NCBI GenBank assembly: GCA_000231825.2
Contig: JH720293.1
Span: 3,502,826-3,566,825 of the forward strand
Length of the DNA stretch: 64,000 nt
Source of the DNA: Tetrahymena elliotti 4EA
Lineage: Eukaryota; Ciliophora; Oligohymenophorea; Hymenostomatida; Tetrahymenidae
Direction of reading: 5' to 3'
In this document: positions 39,001 through 52,443 of the stretch, piece after piece
How positions within the stretch are numbered: position 1 is the first letter of the stretch
Layout: each line of letters starts with the position of its first letter
Notes under the pieces: model-generated
Told to the model about the DNA's origin: nothing
What the model saw: only the letters and a program-made list of their open reading frames with translations
Databases searched by the model: none
Made by a program: the position numbers and the translations under genes

Positions 39001-41601
39001 ATACAACAATAATAATAGTAAATATAACAAAAATGATAGTTGTTCTTTAGCCATTTAGCCACCTGCATCTTAGAATAATGTAAGCTCAAAATTTACATTT
39101 ATAGGAAATAATGACGAACCAAATAATGGATAACATACATAATCAGCCAATAACTCTTAATAAATGATAAATCATATTCCTATCTTACCTCATAAAAGTG
39201 GCTTTAATAGCATTCACTAAATGGAATAGAACTAGTAATTTTTAAATAATTAAAACATTTAAACTAAGTTTTAATAGTAAAAAATAAGCAATCCAGATGT
39301 TGTTATGCTAAACTCATCATAAAATAACCAATTTTAATCAATCAACCCCTAATTAAATAATTTTAATTAAATACCTCCAAAAAGTTCAAGTAACAGTGCT
39401 AGCAGCAATCTTTTAAATACAAAAAATTAGTAAATTAACCCTAACAATTTAAATGCAAATAATCTTCAAGGGTTTGGAAGTATCAATAGCTCTATAAATA
39501 ACTCAGCAAGTCATAATCTTAACACCTTTCTCCTAAATAGAATATCCGAGGAGTGTGAGTCTCCTGCAAATACAACCTATAAGCAACACTAAGAGTATTT
39601 AAATTATGAAAGTGAGTAATATTTAACAGGATCAAAAAGCAAATACCATAAAAAATAATAATTAATGGCTAGTGGTGAAAGTAATAATACTAGTAGTAAA
39701 CCATTAGATGATGGTTCTTCCTCCCAATAAATATAAATTTTAGATAACCTATTATAAGGCTAGCTTCAAAATGAAAATCAAAAAACATCGAAATTTGAGA
39801 ATTCTCCATTACAGAAATAATTACAACAAATACCAAATGAAAATAAGATATATTTTAACTAAAACAATATTCATAATATTCAAGAACAAAAGGAAATATA
39901 ATAAAATTAGAACACTACAACTATATTTAATTTACTTAACCATACTATTGCTAATCCTAACAATTTAAATTAGAGCAGCTAATAAAACCCATCAGCAAAC
40001 AACAGTTGGTTATCCAGTAGGAGCTATGAAATATTTATCCCAGAAGAGAATAAACTCAAGACCTATGCAGATGCTTAAATACTTTCATTTTCTAAAATAA
40101 AAAATGCACCTTCTTCTCATTTATCTTCTCAAAAGTCATTAAATGCAATTAACAACAACTAAAATTCACACTAAGAATATAATGATATCTAAATTAACTC
40201 ATAAGTAGCAAATTAAAATTTTGCTGCTATTCAAGCAAGTAGCATATCAATAACTTCAATAAACAGAGTTAAAAGTGGAGAAAACAGTCCTAGTCCAAAT
40301 GATGAAGAGAATATTAGATTTAATTAATCTTAAGAAATAGAAGAGCCTATGAACAAATAAATAAAAAATTCAGGGAGTTAACAAATCAAATCAGAATACA
40401 AACAAGCTGCCAACCAGAGACTAGAATAGATGAATGGGTTTTAAATAATTCAAAATTTAGCTAAAAGCTTAAATTCATATTAGATAAAGAAAGATTTACA
40501 ACAAGCAGCTGCTCATAATTTATATTAATCTGTTTCTTTAAGCTAAGCTAAGAGAAAGGAGAGCTCAGATATTAATGCCTTTTCTCCTTATCTTTAAAAA
40601 TTTCCTTCAAAAATAAGTGAGGAATAGTCGAAAATGCTAAGCAGTGGAAGCTATTTTAATACAAGTAATAATAATCTAAACAACAATGTAAACACATAGA
40701 ATAAGATATCTAATTAATTCAGTAATGCGTCATAATATCAGAACAGTTAAAATGAAAATTAAAACAATATCGGAGCAGTAATCCAGAGTATTTCTCCAGA
40801 AATTGTTAAATTTGAACAAAGAAACTTATTATAACAAAATGTAATTTCAAATAATAAACAAAACAGCCATCCGATAAATTCTTCTAAATTAAATTAATAC
40901 AATGTAAATATTGTAAATAACAATTCAAACTGTTCTAATACGAATCAAAATACTCTTCATCAAAATAGCAACCAAATCATCAGCCATAGAAGTAGTAGTA
41001 ATAGCAACAGCAACAGCAACAGCAATCTCCACTCTCATTACAATGATAATCACACTTTCTAATCAATAGAGAGATCAACTGATCCATATCTATAGATAGA
41101 AATTTAAATAGACAGAAAGTAGAGCAATCATAATCTACTGATCTAAGCATTAAAAAGTAAACTTTAATATACTAACCCAAATATATTAGCTGAAATTGAA
41201 GAGCATATAAGGGTGCGTCCTACCTACAGTTTCATTTTAGTACTCTAAGAAGACGAATTTGAGAGAGCAGTAAAATATTATTTTTTTTCTTCTTTTAAAT
41301 CTATCTTGTATATGAAAAAACTCTAAAAAATTTTTGATTAAAACAGTTAAATCATTTGATATAATTTTTATAATAATTATAGGTACTGAAAGGATTATTT
41401 CATGTGATAAATAGATCATAAGCTACTCTGAGTTATTAAATTTAAGAAATAAAAAATACAATAAGAATTGAAGAGGTGGATTAATTTTTAAAAATAGACT
41501 CAATTGATTATTCTTTTAAACTTGTTGATGAATCTAATTCTTTAAAAAGAGTTGATGGTATTATTCTTTAATTTGAGCCATCATAAAAAATTTTACAGTG
41601 A
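36003..41601 (+). CDS. Giant Asn/Ser/Gln-rich low-complexity protein
   Basis: Five exons: 36003-37165, 37357-37862, 37915-38025, 38079-41269, 41383-41601; all phases agree; TGA 41599-41601; 1,729 residues. An in-frame TGA is reached first upstream near 35932, so the ATG at 36003 is the first available start. Most of the chain is Asn, Ser and Gln runs with scattered aromatic residues, prion-like in composition, including a five-Gly run near 37551-37565 and an (Asn-Ser) repeat near 40995-41020. Two segments look folded: a helical block around 38350-38470 (DLDMNDFLTLLSKK) and the last ~120 residues, with YTNPNILAEIEEHIRVRPTY and a beta-like block ending in IILQFEPSQKIL. The C-terminal block could be a regulatory domain. 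No family recognised. Confidence 0.8.
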
Positions 41602-43446
41602 AATAAAAATTCTAAAATTTAACTAACACTAAAAAGTCTTGCCATTTTTGTGAAAATATTATTAATTCGATATCTTCCCTAAGTGAGATAGAAATGTAAG
41701 GTCAGTCAGAAAGTGTTGCAAATAATTACAATATAGAATTAATTTGTATTTTTATTATAGCTAATCAGTCTGATTTCAGCTAAATATTATTAATAATCGC
41801 CTTATCAAATATATCTTGATATTTAAAAATTTTTAAGAAAATTATTATGACTTTTTGACATGAGAATATAAAAGCAGATTTTATAAATATCAAAAAACAA
41901 GCAGAAGCAGGGTTGATTTATTCAGTTGATAACAAATTACATTAACCAAATTTCTTTAACAAACAAAAAAATAAACATAAAATATTTCAATAAAGTTTCA
42001 ATAATTAAAATAAAAATGTATATAAAAATATATTAAGTACATCTAGTATCTATCTTCTACATTCTCTTAAATTCCCAAAAAAAATGATTAATCTACTAAT
42101 ATTTAAACTAAAAATTTTATTAAAAACTTTTTACTCATATTTGTTATGTTAGTCAAATTCAGATTTGGAGTTTTTAACAAATTGTAAATTTATTGATCTA
42201 TTTTAATTCTTAATTTGGTAAAATAAATTTTATTTTCTAACAGATTTTACTTAATAAATAAAAAAATCTTAAAAATATTGATTTTTTTTTATTATTTTTA
42301 ACTTTTCATGTAAAATGTTAAAATTTTTAATCCTTATTCATTATTTATCAATTAATGTTAATTACTTGAAGAAATAAAAATAATCTTTTGGATTTGAAAT
42401 ATTTATCAGATAAAGTTTTAAAATATTATAAAAATTATTCATATAGTATAAATATGATAAATTAATAAATAAGCACCAAATTAATGAAGTAAGGTAAACA
42501 AATAACTATTTCAGAAGATAAGTTAAAACTGAAAAATATACAAATTAATTTTATAAAAGAGTCATAAAAATAAAAAATAGAAGTTAACTAGAAGAAATAT
42601 TTCATTTTTTTAGTAAGATAAGGAAATATGTCTAGCAATTAAAATAAAAAAAATCATGAAATATTTTATTTTGTTATGACCATTGCTTTTTTTACATTTT
42701 TAAAGACTTTACTATTTCCCATTATCTCATAAAAATGAATAGATAGTAAGTACTCAAAAAAATATGTTTTGAGTTCAGAAAAATATTTAGTTTTATAATA
42801 ATTTGATGTAAGCTAATGGATTAAAACTTTTAATTATAACAACTTAAACTATTAACTTACACATTCATTTTCTTTTTAAATTAAATTTGTTTCTTTATTT
42901 GTTAGCTTTTTGAATGGTATTATTCTTTAACATAATAATCATAAAGTGCTCATTTAACTAAGTTTATGGGATATATTTTAGTTTTTTCTTATCTAAAATG
43001 ATTATTTAATGGCCTGTATTAAGCTAGATAGTGTTTTATTATGCTGATAAAACAGATTGATGAAATATTTTTAACAATTAAAAAAGAGAAAATCAAATAA
43101 TAAATGTTTATTGCTTTTAAAAGTAAAGTAATCATGTAGGAGTATAAATTTCAAAGAAAAGTTAATAGTAAAATAAATTGTGATAGTCTGATTGAAGTGG
43201 TTATTTTACTCTATATTTTGGATTATCTATAAAATAATAAAAGAAGAGATGTGTAATTAAATTATGAGGAAAATAATTATGTATTATTATACTCTTTAAA
43301 ATGTGTAAAATTGTATTTATAAAACTGGGGTTTTTATATTAGCAGAAAATTAATAAATCGAATAATATAAGGGAGATAAATACATATTTTGATAAAGGCA
43401 AAAAGTGTAAAATACTCTAATAAATAGAATAAGCTAATTTCTAAAA
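41602..43446. other. Long intergenic region, nothing recognised
   Basis: About 1.85 kb of AT-rich sequence. All ciliate-code frames are broken by TGA at short intervals and composition is not protein-like. No repeat noticed. Confidence 0.5.
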
Positions 43447-45643
43447 ATGAATAGATTAGCAGAAGCTCGCCGCTGTAGTGAGTTTATTAAATTTAATTTC
43501 TCATAAAAAAACGTTACAATTCAAGAAGTTAAGTTTTTGAAAAATATTGATATTTACTCTCAGTAAAATGTAGATATTTTGAGTAAACTTAATAATTCCA
43601 GTAATATTGATGGCTAAGAATCTTTCTATTAACCAGTAAATGAGGTAGCTATCCAAGATGACTGTTAACTTTTGTTCAAATAAATATTACAATAAAATAA
43701 AAAAGTTAACAATATAATCCAAAAATAGCTGTAATTGTTATAAAATATTAAAATAGATTATTATGATATCATTAATAATCACGCATATACCTAAGATTTC
43801 GAAGATACAAAAGATATTAAAATAAAACTTGGTGATTTGATTTTGTTGGATGAAGATTATTAAACTGCCAAAAATATTGGAATTAAGAACATTAAATTAG
43901 AAGATTTTAGCTCAAAAGAGTTGCTAAACGTATCATTTTTAATGTTTATATACAGTAGCTAAGAAGATTTTATTTTAAATAAATTGTAAGAGCTTTAGTT
44001 TGGAATGATTATTTTGAATCCCTTCAAAATTGAATAATGATGTCTTTAAAATATTTTTCTTGATAATTTAATAGCTTTTTTTGGTTTAAGCACTCCTTGT
44101 AATATTAAAGAGTATTGCATAAAATCAAATCTTTTTGAATTGTATTCATTGAAAAAAGAAAATCCAAACATTCTTATTGAGATATTTGGGCTTTTAGTAT
44201 TAATAGTTCCAAGAGAGTATCATAATTTTCTAGATAGTTTTTTTCACTTTATGTAATAAAAGATTTGATAGTAAAAAAGCTTCAATAGATCTCAATTAAT
44301 ACATCTCAACAATAAAAAATCTTAATATAGAAATAACTGGTTGGGATAGTGAGTCATTTCTAGGAAGTCATTAAATAGTCTTAAATTTAAATTTTGAAAA
44401 AGATGATTAAAAGATTTATTCTAAATAAATATGATCTCCTTGGTAAATATTAGAGAAAGTAAGGAAAATGATAATATGTTTTAATTAATCAATAAAGAAA
44501 GAGGGTTTTGTGTAGATTTTCATCAAGATTTGATTGAAATTCCTAACTTATTAAATGATAACCACTTGTATGTTATCAAATAATAATATAAGAATAATCT
44601 ATGTTGAAGCTGAATTATATTCAATCTTCTTCAAATAAATTGTTTTTTCAATCTCAATTTAAAAAAATTGATAGTAGATTTGAAGAAAAAAAAACTAATA
44701 TTGAGACAGAAAGTATTTTTTTATTTAATCGTAAATAAATTAATGTAAAATAAATAATTTTTTGATCAAAGATTGTATCAATTGCATAAGTTAAAGTGAA
44801 TAATTACATTCACTCGATGAATTGGCTTTACTAAATTTAGAAAAAAGAATAGAAGAAATAAAAGAAATATGAAAAAGGAAATTATGTGATTTAAATTTAG
44901 AGTTAAGATGTACTTAAAGAGTGTAAAATTTATTTTTTCATCAAATTGAGAAAAAATTCAGTTATAATTAATATAACTAAAAAGTGTAAAATATATATGA
45001 GACGATTTATTCAAATCGATTTTCCAGCACAATCATATCCAAAATAATTAACCAGAATTTAATCAAACAAATTAGTATCTTACAATTTTTATAACATCAC
45101 CAAAGAAACTTTATGAGTAATTTAATTAATATATCAAAAATTCAATTTCAGTAACTTTATCTTGTAACCAAAAAATATATTCATAAAAATACAGTTGACG
45201 CACATTTCGAAACCTATTTTCTGGATAAATGTCAATATCTATTTCTCAACATATTTTTATCTTTTCCAAGTAATAAATTTGCAATTTATAAAGCAATTGT
45301 TTTATCTGCTAGAGTTTTGTTATTCATATTACAACGAAGTATTTAGGTACATGACTCATTGATCTGGAAAATATGATCTAAATCTAAGCAGATAGACCAA
45401 ATAAGGAGAATAGGAAAAAAATTAAAGAATAAATAAATTATGCCTAAAAGGAGATGTAAAAAGGGGACTTTACCAAATATATATAGTTGGATATATTGTA
45501 TAGAATTAATCAAATAATATTCTGACAACTTTCTATTATTGAAATTTATTTTGTAAATTTAAATTAATTTAGAAAAGGGAAGACTACAAATGGTTAGTAA
45601 ATATTTGTGTATATAGAAGACAAAGTAAGGCAGTTAATAATGA
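43447..45643 (+). pseudogene. Decayed protein-coding gene with frameshifts and in-frame TGA codons
   Basis: Starts as a clean frame, ATG 43447-43449, 197 residues to a TGA at 44038-44040. Protein-like sequence continues in the same frame (44041-44268), then in another frame (44261-44434), back to the first (44431-44607), a third (44601-44765), and after a gap in one frame from 44873 to 45643 with another in-frame TGA at 45374-45376. The later part has a credible sequence with segments such as NTVDAHFETYFLDKCQYLFL. A single intron (from about 43954 to 44073) could bypass the first TGA, but no GT...AG pairs explain the other shifts. Helical, Leu/Ile/Lys/Gln-rich with no family recognised. A live upstream gene of about 197 residues with a separate downstream remnant is also possible. 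Confidence 0.6.
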
Positions 45644-46205
45644 GGTTAATAATTCTTAATAGAGATTATTAGAATAAATAATTGTTCATTTTTATATAAA
45701 TTATATGAGAGGTATTTTATTTATTATCTATTTATTGGTGAGATTATTTATTACTATGTTTTTTCAATATCAATTAAGATAAAATTTTTATCATTTCATA
45801 TTAGGATTATTTTCTTTTATTATATTGAAATATTTCTTATAGTATAATTAATATTTTTTTAAAGTCTCTGATTCATTCTGTGGTTGTTGGCAGAAATAAA
45901 AGATTTCAGGATTATAATAGAAGTATTTGTGTAAGTATATCTTATTAAGTTTGCAATTGAATAAATTCTTAAATTATATTAGAACCACTCTATGATATTA
46001 ATTAAAAGAAAGTCTTCATATTTATCACTCCAGATAATTAGGAATCCTTCAATGATTGGTTTTTTTTAGTTAGTTTGATTGTAATTGAGAAATTTTTAAT
46101 CATTAAAATAGTTAATAATATACTTGGTTTATTTTTGTATTTTTTATTATTGAAATGGGTTAAATTGAATATTTTTCATCAATTATATATTTATTATTGA
46201 TTTAT
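45644..46205. other. Intergenic between a decayed gene and a convergent gene
   Basis: About 560 bp, AT-rich; nothing supported. Confidence 0.45.
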
Positions 46206-47763
46206 TCAGTAGGAAATAAAATCTTTAGCTTTTCTGCTTTTTCTCTTTTGTTATTCTTTTTGGTTTGTCTTGTTTTGTTTTTAGATTTATTTTTTCATCT
46301 TTTTACAAGACGATTCATTTCTACTCTCTCCACTTGTTTCATCAAGTGAGAACTCATTTTATGAAGGTATTTGATTAAGACATTTCAAGTATCTTTCAAT
46401 GAAAACAGATTCACTGATGTCAAATTGACGCTTTTTAGTAATAAACTTCTTTCCTTTAGTTGAAACTTAGAAGTCGAGAATATGGAGAATTTCAAAAACA
46501 ATAACGGATTCAGATCCACTTTAGAGAGAAGAGTCTTTCAACAAGTAGACAGAGAAGACTGCTTCCATAGCTTCTTCTTAATTTTTGTAAAACTTTTACT
46601 TGATTTTAATGGGATCACTAGAAGAATTATTCATAATCTAAGCTGACAATGAATCAATGATAGTTTACATATTTGTCATAAAGTCGTTTATCATCATAAA
46701 TCTAAATTTAAATAGATAATTTTAGAATTTGAAATCAAACTCGAAATTAATATTCAAAATATTTTTTTAAAATAATAAATATATTACTCATTGAATCCTG
46801 TGATAGAGCATTTAAGCATAAAATTGTCAGTTTCATATCCAAGTATGTGGATCATTTCTTAAGAGAAATGTACTGAGAATTGGTGTTTTTAGCTTTTAGC
46901 ATTCAAAGAACCTGAAAGAGCAAACATTCTTTTGTCTTTCTTGGAAGCGAAATGTTCATTGATGATATTTTTTGATCTAGTTCCAAAAGTTTATTGTTAG
47001 TTATTAGCAGAAGAAGCTGAATTGTTCATATTGATTGTTAACTGAGCAGTCTGTTAAAGCTTTTGAGTAAAGGAGAAGTATTTTTCTTCTTAGACCGATA
47101 AGTTATTGATGAGACTGTAACTATTATTTCATAAAAGAATATTTAGTGATTCTAGAAAAAGCGAAGGTTATAATTAAATATCTTTGGGGTTAGAAAGATG
47201 AAATAATTATTTACGTTTAAGGTAATACGAATATGTCTTAGTAAAAGATATGGACAGCTTTAGTATCAGAGCTCATTTCACAAATATCGACATTACGATT
47301 TAATTCACTGAGGAACGAGAAATTTTTCTTTCCAGATAAATAATTCAAATTGATTGGGAGAACCTATAAAATATAAAAGAAAGAATTAAATTGAATGAAT
47401 GCGAATTGTATGATGAAAATAAATCAATTGAAAAAGTAATAAAATATTTACATTGAAAGCATAGAAGAAGTCATAAGCTTGCTCAGAGTTTAAATTATAT
47501 AAAAGGTTGCAAGCTTAAGTATTAGAAAATCTGTCTCTAGAATTCTCACATTTAGAGATAACTTTGTTGGGGTTGAATGGTTATGTGAAATAATTTTTAG
47601 ATCCACTATTTAATTGAATATAGTTTTAAGACTAAGTAGAATTATTTTCATCTAATGAAGAGAAAGTCAAATTGTTATTTTCTAATTCATTATTTTCAGT
47701 TTCAAAAGGCATCATAGTTAAAGTTTATTGAGGAAAGGCAGGCATAGAATAAATAAAGTTCAT
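46206..47763 (-). CDS. Uncharacterised protein with basic, NLS-like C-terminus
   Basis: Four exons, minus strand: 47763-47452, 47363-47215, 47120-46788, 46701-46206; phases 0, 2, 2 agree; TGA 46208-46206; 429 residues. N-terminus is Asn/Ser-rich and polar. The middle contains a folded-looking stretch, QFSVHFSQEMIHILGYETDN followed by CSITGFNEF, whose spacing resembles a PAS-type fold (an ILGY turn, then a G-F-x-E-F), but the match is weak. Then a helical region around EEAMEAVFSVYLLKDSS and a conserved-looking block SVFIERYLKCLNQIPSQ. The last ~45 residues are rich in Lys, Arg, Gln and Asn, which suggests a nuclear localisation or nucleic-acid binding tail. Codon use is less biased to TAA/TAG than the Gln-rich neighbours. 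A nuclear regulator is an inference only. Confidence 0.78.
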
Positions 47764-50193
47764 CGTGTATAATATATTATTATATATTTTTATTGGTCAG
47801 TGGGTTTATTTTATTAATAATATTAAATAGGCTTCTTTTTTTTTATCAATAAATGATTGTTTGATTGATTAATTAATTATCAGATTAATATCTCCCTTTT
47901 CTTTTCAATTGAATTTAATAAAAACATCATATCTTAAATAAAAAAATCTATGCTTTTCATTGTAATCTGGTAAAGTAAATTCTTATTTTAATCAATCAAC
48001 TGGTGATAATTTAATTTATCATTAATCGTGAATAATTAACAGTTGTAACACATTTAATGACTACTTGATTAAAGAATATTAAACTTTTTTTCTCTAGCAC
48101 TCAAGCATCTTCATGTGCCATTATCCAAAATGCAAATATTTTGTCAACTTCCTTTTTATTTGGATTAAATAAGAAATTCAGGTTATTTATTACTTAAAAA
48201 TGAGTAATAAAATTTTTTAAATTAAGCAAGTAAAATAATTAACAGCATATTATAAACAATATTTTTATTGTAAGTTCAATTTAATTGATTTTACATGCAA
48301 ATTTGTATCGGTAATAATTAGCAGGTAATTAGAAGATTATTAGAGTTACAATAAATTAAGAAAAAAAATAGAACCATTTAATAAATAACAAAATTCTAAT
48401 TAAAGAATGAAATTGCATCTGCATAATATTATTATTTACACTTCTTATTTTATTTTAAATTAAAATCATCCACAAAAGTTCTCTCTATTCTTTTAATTAA
48501 AAATAGAAAATAATTTTCAATTTTCAAACTCTATCTCTCGCATTAAATGAAGTTTATTTAATTGGGGATTTTTTCAAAAATATTTTTTTAGGATTAGGTA
48601 ATCCTTTTATTAAAATTGATAAAATCAAATAGAATATTTTATTAAACGAAAAGGTCAGATTAATAAATGTTCCTCTTAATCACCAATAAATAAGATTGTA
48701 TTTTTGTGTATATACCAATGAATATTGGAAAATTAAAACCAATTACTTTTAGAATAATTTAATTAGATTCAAGATAATAAAATAGTTCTTTTTTTCTCTG
48801 TGATAGAAAAAAGAAAAGAAAAGAAGTATTAGATTGCTAAAATTATATATGGAATAGAAAAAGAAATAATAAAAAATTGACCATTTTTAACAAATAAAGC
48901 TTAATTGTCATAAAATTACTAGTAATCACTAAAAACTTTTTGATTAAATCCTATTAAAAATTAAAATAAGAGTAAGAAATTTGGGCTGTCTATTTTAATT
49001 AGATTTGTAAAGTTATCTTCTGTGACATTGTAATTTAGGATTTAATTGCTTTCATCAGTCCTTACAAGTTTTTGTTATAAAATTATATGATATTATACGA
49101 TATTTTTTTTTATTTATTTCTTACAACAATCTCTTACATCTATTCAATTAATCAAAAAAAAAAATAACTTTTACTCAAAAAAAAGAAAATTCATTTAATA
49201 CAAAATAAAAAGAGATTTTTTAATTATTATTTTAAAAAGAAAACATTTTTTTTTAATTATTGAAAATATTTTATCAAAAATTTTTATTTTTGTTAAATTT
49301 TATCAAGGTATTTCTATTCTGTTTAATTCAAGTTTATTTTGTTTTAAAAAAAGTAATACAGAAATCTGAGACCTGAATTCAAAATGTTTGTATAACCTCG
49401 AAAAGTAAAAAAACATGAAAATAAATAAAGTTTTAATATTTTTCTACTTTTAGCTTACTTCTTTTATTTTTTTGATCAACCATTTATTTAGGTTGTGATT
49501 TTTTTAAAAATCTGGATAAAAAAATTCTTGTTTAATAGTCAAATCTTTTTAACTCATATAAAATTAATAGATTTCAAACTTACATGAAACTTTATCTAAA
49601 AGCGCATCAAAAAATAAGTACCACAAATAATAAAACTTGTAAAGGAAATATGCTAATTATTGTAGCAATTCCTTACTTTTTTGGTCTTAAAAATTTAAAT
49701 ATTTTGAAAAGGAAAATGAGAAACTTTCGAATTACTTAAGAATACTTATATTCTGAGCATGAGTATGAATTTATCTCACAATTAAATCCGAGATGATCGA
49801 AAGTAACTTGCAAATTGAATCAATTTTAAATTTTAAGAAAATAAATGTGTGATAAATTAATCATTATAAAAAAAACAAAATGACTCATTATTACTATTTT
49901 CATGTAATTAGTTTGCTAATACTCCTTACATCAATTTAAAGGAGAAAATATTGTGGTATCATATTAAAGTTAGGAATTTATAAGCTTTTTACATTATTTT
50001 ACAATAGAGAGTTACACAAAATAATATTTTTCAATAATACGATCTTTAATTTTAAGAAGCTACTGTACTGATACTTTGATATCTATTTAAAGAGTCCATC
50101 ATTTATCTTGTATCTCTATAGAAATTAGCATAATTATCTTTTTCAAAATGGGATAGGTTAGAAAGCATATTTTGGGGCATATCTTATGGTAAT
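47764..50193. other. Long intergenic region with one possible gene remnant
   Basis: About 2.4 kb, the longest stretch without a gene in the window, lying between two minus-strand genes. AT-rich. The only protein-like frame is the 71-codon piece at 48588-48803, listed separately. Nothing else supported. Confidence 0.5.
48588..48803 (+). pseudogene. Possible relic, weakly resembling an adenosine/ribokinase N-terminus
   Basis: Seventy-one ciliate-code codons open up to TGA 48801-48803 beginning with LGLGNPFIKIDKI. The Gly-Asn-Pro followed by a hydrophobic, then Asp-like position recalls the GNPLLDI start of adenosine kinases, but the Asp is not where expected and no later motif is found. There is no ATG at the start and no continuation. 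Likely a relic or chance. Confidence 0.15.
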
Positions 50194-52443
50194 TCATAGG
50201 TGTGCTTTGCAACACTTTATCTAATTTTTATTAATTATTATTTAAAAATATACAGTTACCTAAAGTTTATTTTACTATTGAGAGAGACCATATCTTGGGC
50301 TTACAAGTTATTCTTGCATAACTTTTTCAGAGGATTAAAATTATGGTTAGACTATCAGGACCTCATTTTCTTTATTTTTAAGTGGGACATTTTTAGATAT
50401 TTTTGCCCATTCATTTTTTTATTTTAAATTAGAGAGATAAGCCACTTCCTCTTTAAGTGTCTCATTCTAAAAATGAATATCTCCTATGATTAACTGTTTT
50501 TTATTACTTATTTATTCTAAATGATCTATTCTATATTACATCTATTAATTTAAATTTTCCAGCTACTATATTTTATTCTTGCTTTGTTGCAGCTCTGTTT
50601 CAAGCTTTTAGAATTCTGTATCTCTTATTATCTTCATTTTATGAATAAACAATATTTTATCAATTAAATTTTGGCTCCAAAAGCATTAAAATTTTAAACA
50701 TAAAAATTATTTCACAAAAAAATAATTACCTCTAGTTTAGATACTCTAGTTTTGTCTAGATCTTAAACCTAGTCTTATAATTAATTTATTTTCAATCTTT
50801 AATTTTCTAAAGTTCGAAGTTTATCCCTAACTTCACTTTCGTATTCGTTCTATTCTTTTAGTCTCATTCTTTCAAGTCTTTTTATTTCTTCCTTTAATGA
50901 AATATTTTCAACTCTAAGTGCCTCTTTTTCACTTTCTATTTTGTAATTGTTGTTTCTAAAATCTCCCATATTTTCTTAAAGTTGAATTAGTTCCTATTAT
51001 CCAAAAACATTTTCACCAATTAAAAGGTTTTCTTTATTATTAAAAAATTACTTTCTGCAATTGTTTTATTTCATTTGCTTGCTTATCACTCAATAAATCA
51101 CTGTATTTTTCACTTCTATACTCCTTTATTTAACCATGTTAGTCTTTGATAGTCAAACTAGTATCAAATTTTCTCAACTTTGCCTTTAATTGATCAACTA
51201 AATCTTCTAACTCTTCAAGTTTATCTTCTTTTTTTTAAAGCTTCTTTTTTAATTCTTCATTTTCTCTTTATTTTCAAAAATAAGTTTGATTTAAAGTTTA
51301 ACATAGCAATTATAATATTTACTGAACTGCAACTTCTTGCATTTTAAGTTTTATTTTTAATTCATCTTTAGCATTTTTTTCTTTTTGATATGTTTATTCA
51401 TATTCTTTAGTCTACTATTTTAAATCTGCTATTTCACTATGAAGTTCTTAAATTGTTTATAAGTGTTCATCAATTTTATCATTAGATTGCTTATTCTTCT
51501 AAATCATTATCTCACTCAGATTTTTATTTTCGTTTTTTAAAATCTATATTCAAATATTTGGATAAATTTAGGATTTTATCATTTAATTTGTTTTACTTCA
51601 CATCTAGACATTAGATCTGTTATTTGCAAATTAAGCTTATCTTTTTGAGTTTCCATATTCTTCTTCTCTTTATACATCTAATCAGATTATCTATTTACAT
51701 CTACACTTTGTTTTTCTAATTCTCTATTCTTAGTATTAAAATAAATTTTTTTTAACTTGAATTTCTCAAAAAGGTATTATTAATTTATTTCACTGACTCA
51801 AATAAATAAGATTTGTATTTGTTTTTTATAACGAATCATAATAACAAATTTTATAAAGTAAATTAGTTGAATAATTGTTAATGTTTACTCTTGCAGTTAG
51901 CATGGCAATCTTTTCTTATTATTATTTGATTACTTCTTCACTTTTATCATATGCTGTTTATAAATTTTTGTTAGCTTCTTATGCGCTGGTAAGTAGCCTT
52001 TAATTTTTATTATAATCAGCTTTTGTCTTATTAAATGTTTCATTCAAATTCACTATTTAGGATTTCAATTATGAAATTTCCTTTTTATATTTTTCCTCAT
52101 TTTCTTTATGCATTTCTAATTTTCCTTGTTGAAAGTTGGCACTTTTTACATTTGATTTTGAGCTAACCTATTTTTAAGTATTTGCTTATTAAGGTTGTGT
52201 ATTTGTTAGAGATTATTGTTCTTGCTACTCAATTATTTTTTTATCATCCTTTTTTTCATTCAATTTTTTTTTGAGATCAACTGTATCTCCCAAAGTTTCT
52301 TTAATCTTCTAAAGGATTGCTTCATGTTCTTCTGTATCCTCTTCATTTATGACATAAATTTCATTATTCTATGAATTTATTTTTACTGTTTTAGTATTAT
52401 CTTTTGCTTTAGCTACTTTTTTATCTTATTTATTTGAACTCAT
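50194..52443 (-). CDS. Long coiled-coil protein
   Basis: Seven exons, minus strand: 52443-51889, 51728-51597, 51543-51323, 51265-51052, 50993-50730, 50631-50260, 50220-50194; 594 residues; TGA 50196-50194. All joins keep phase, but the exon 1/2 acceptor could lie up to about 40 bp further upstream, and the last 39-bp intron (50259-50221) is optional because it is in frame. After a short basic, Asn/Lys-rich N-terminus almost the whole protein is heptad-like Glu/Lys/Leu/Gln sequence (e.g. NKLQITDLMSRCE, LEELEDLVDQLKAKLRKF, KTRVSKLEIIRDTEFQKLE). No head or motor domain and no hinge. It is likely a structural protein of the cytoskeleton, centrosome/basal body or cilia; that is inference from the coiled coil. 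Confidence 0.8.

Noticed and set aside
45343..45528. 61-residue minus-strand hydrophobic frame
   Set aside because: Opposite strand of the coding-like plus frame of the decayed gene; hydrophobic composition is the complement of Lys/Asn/Gln codons.
50200..50427. 75-residue plus-strand hydrophobic frame
   Set aside because: Opposite strand of the last exons of the coiled-coil gene, where the minus strand has a phase-consistent coding frame.
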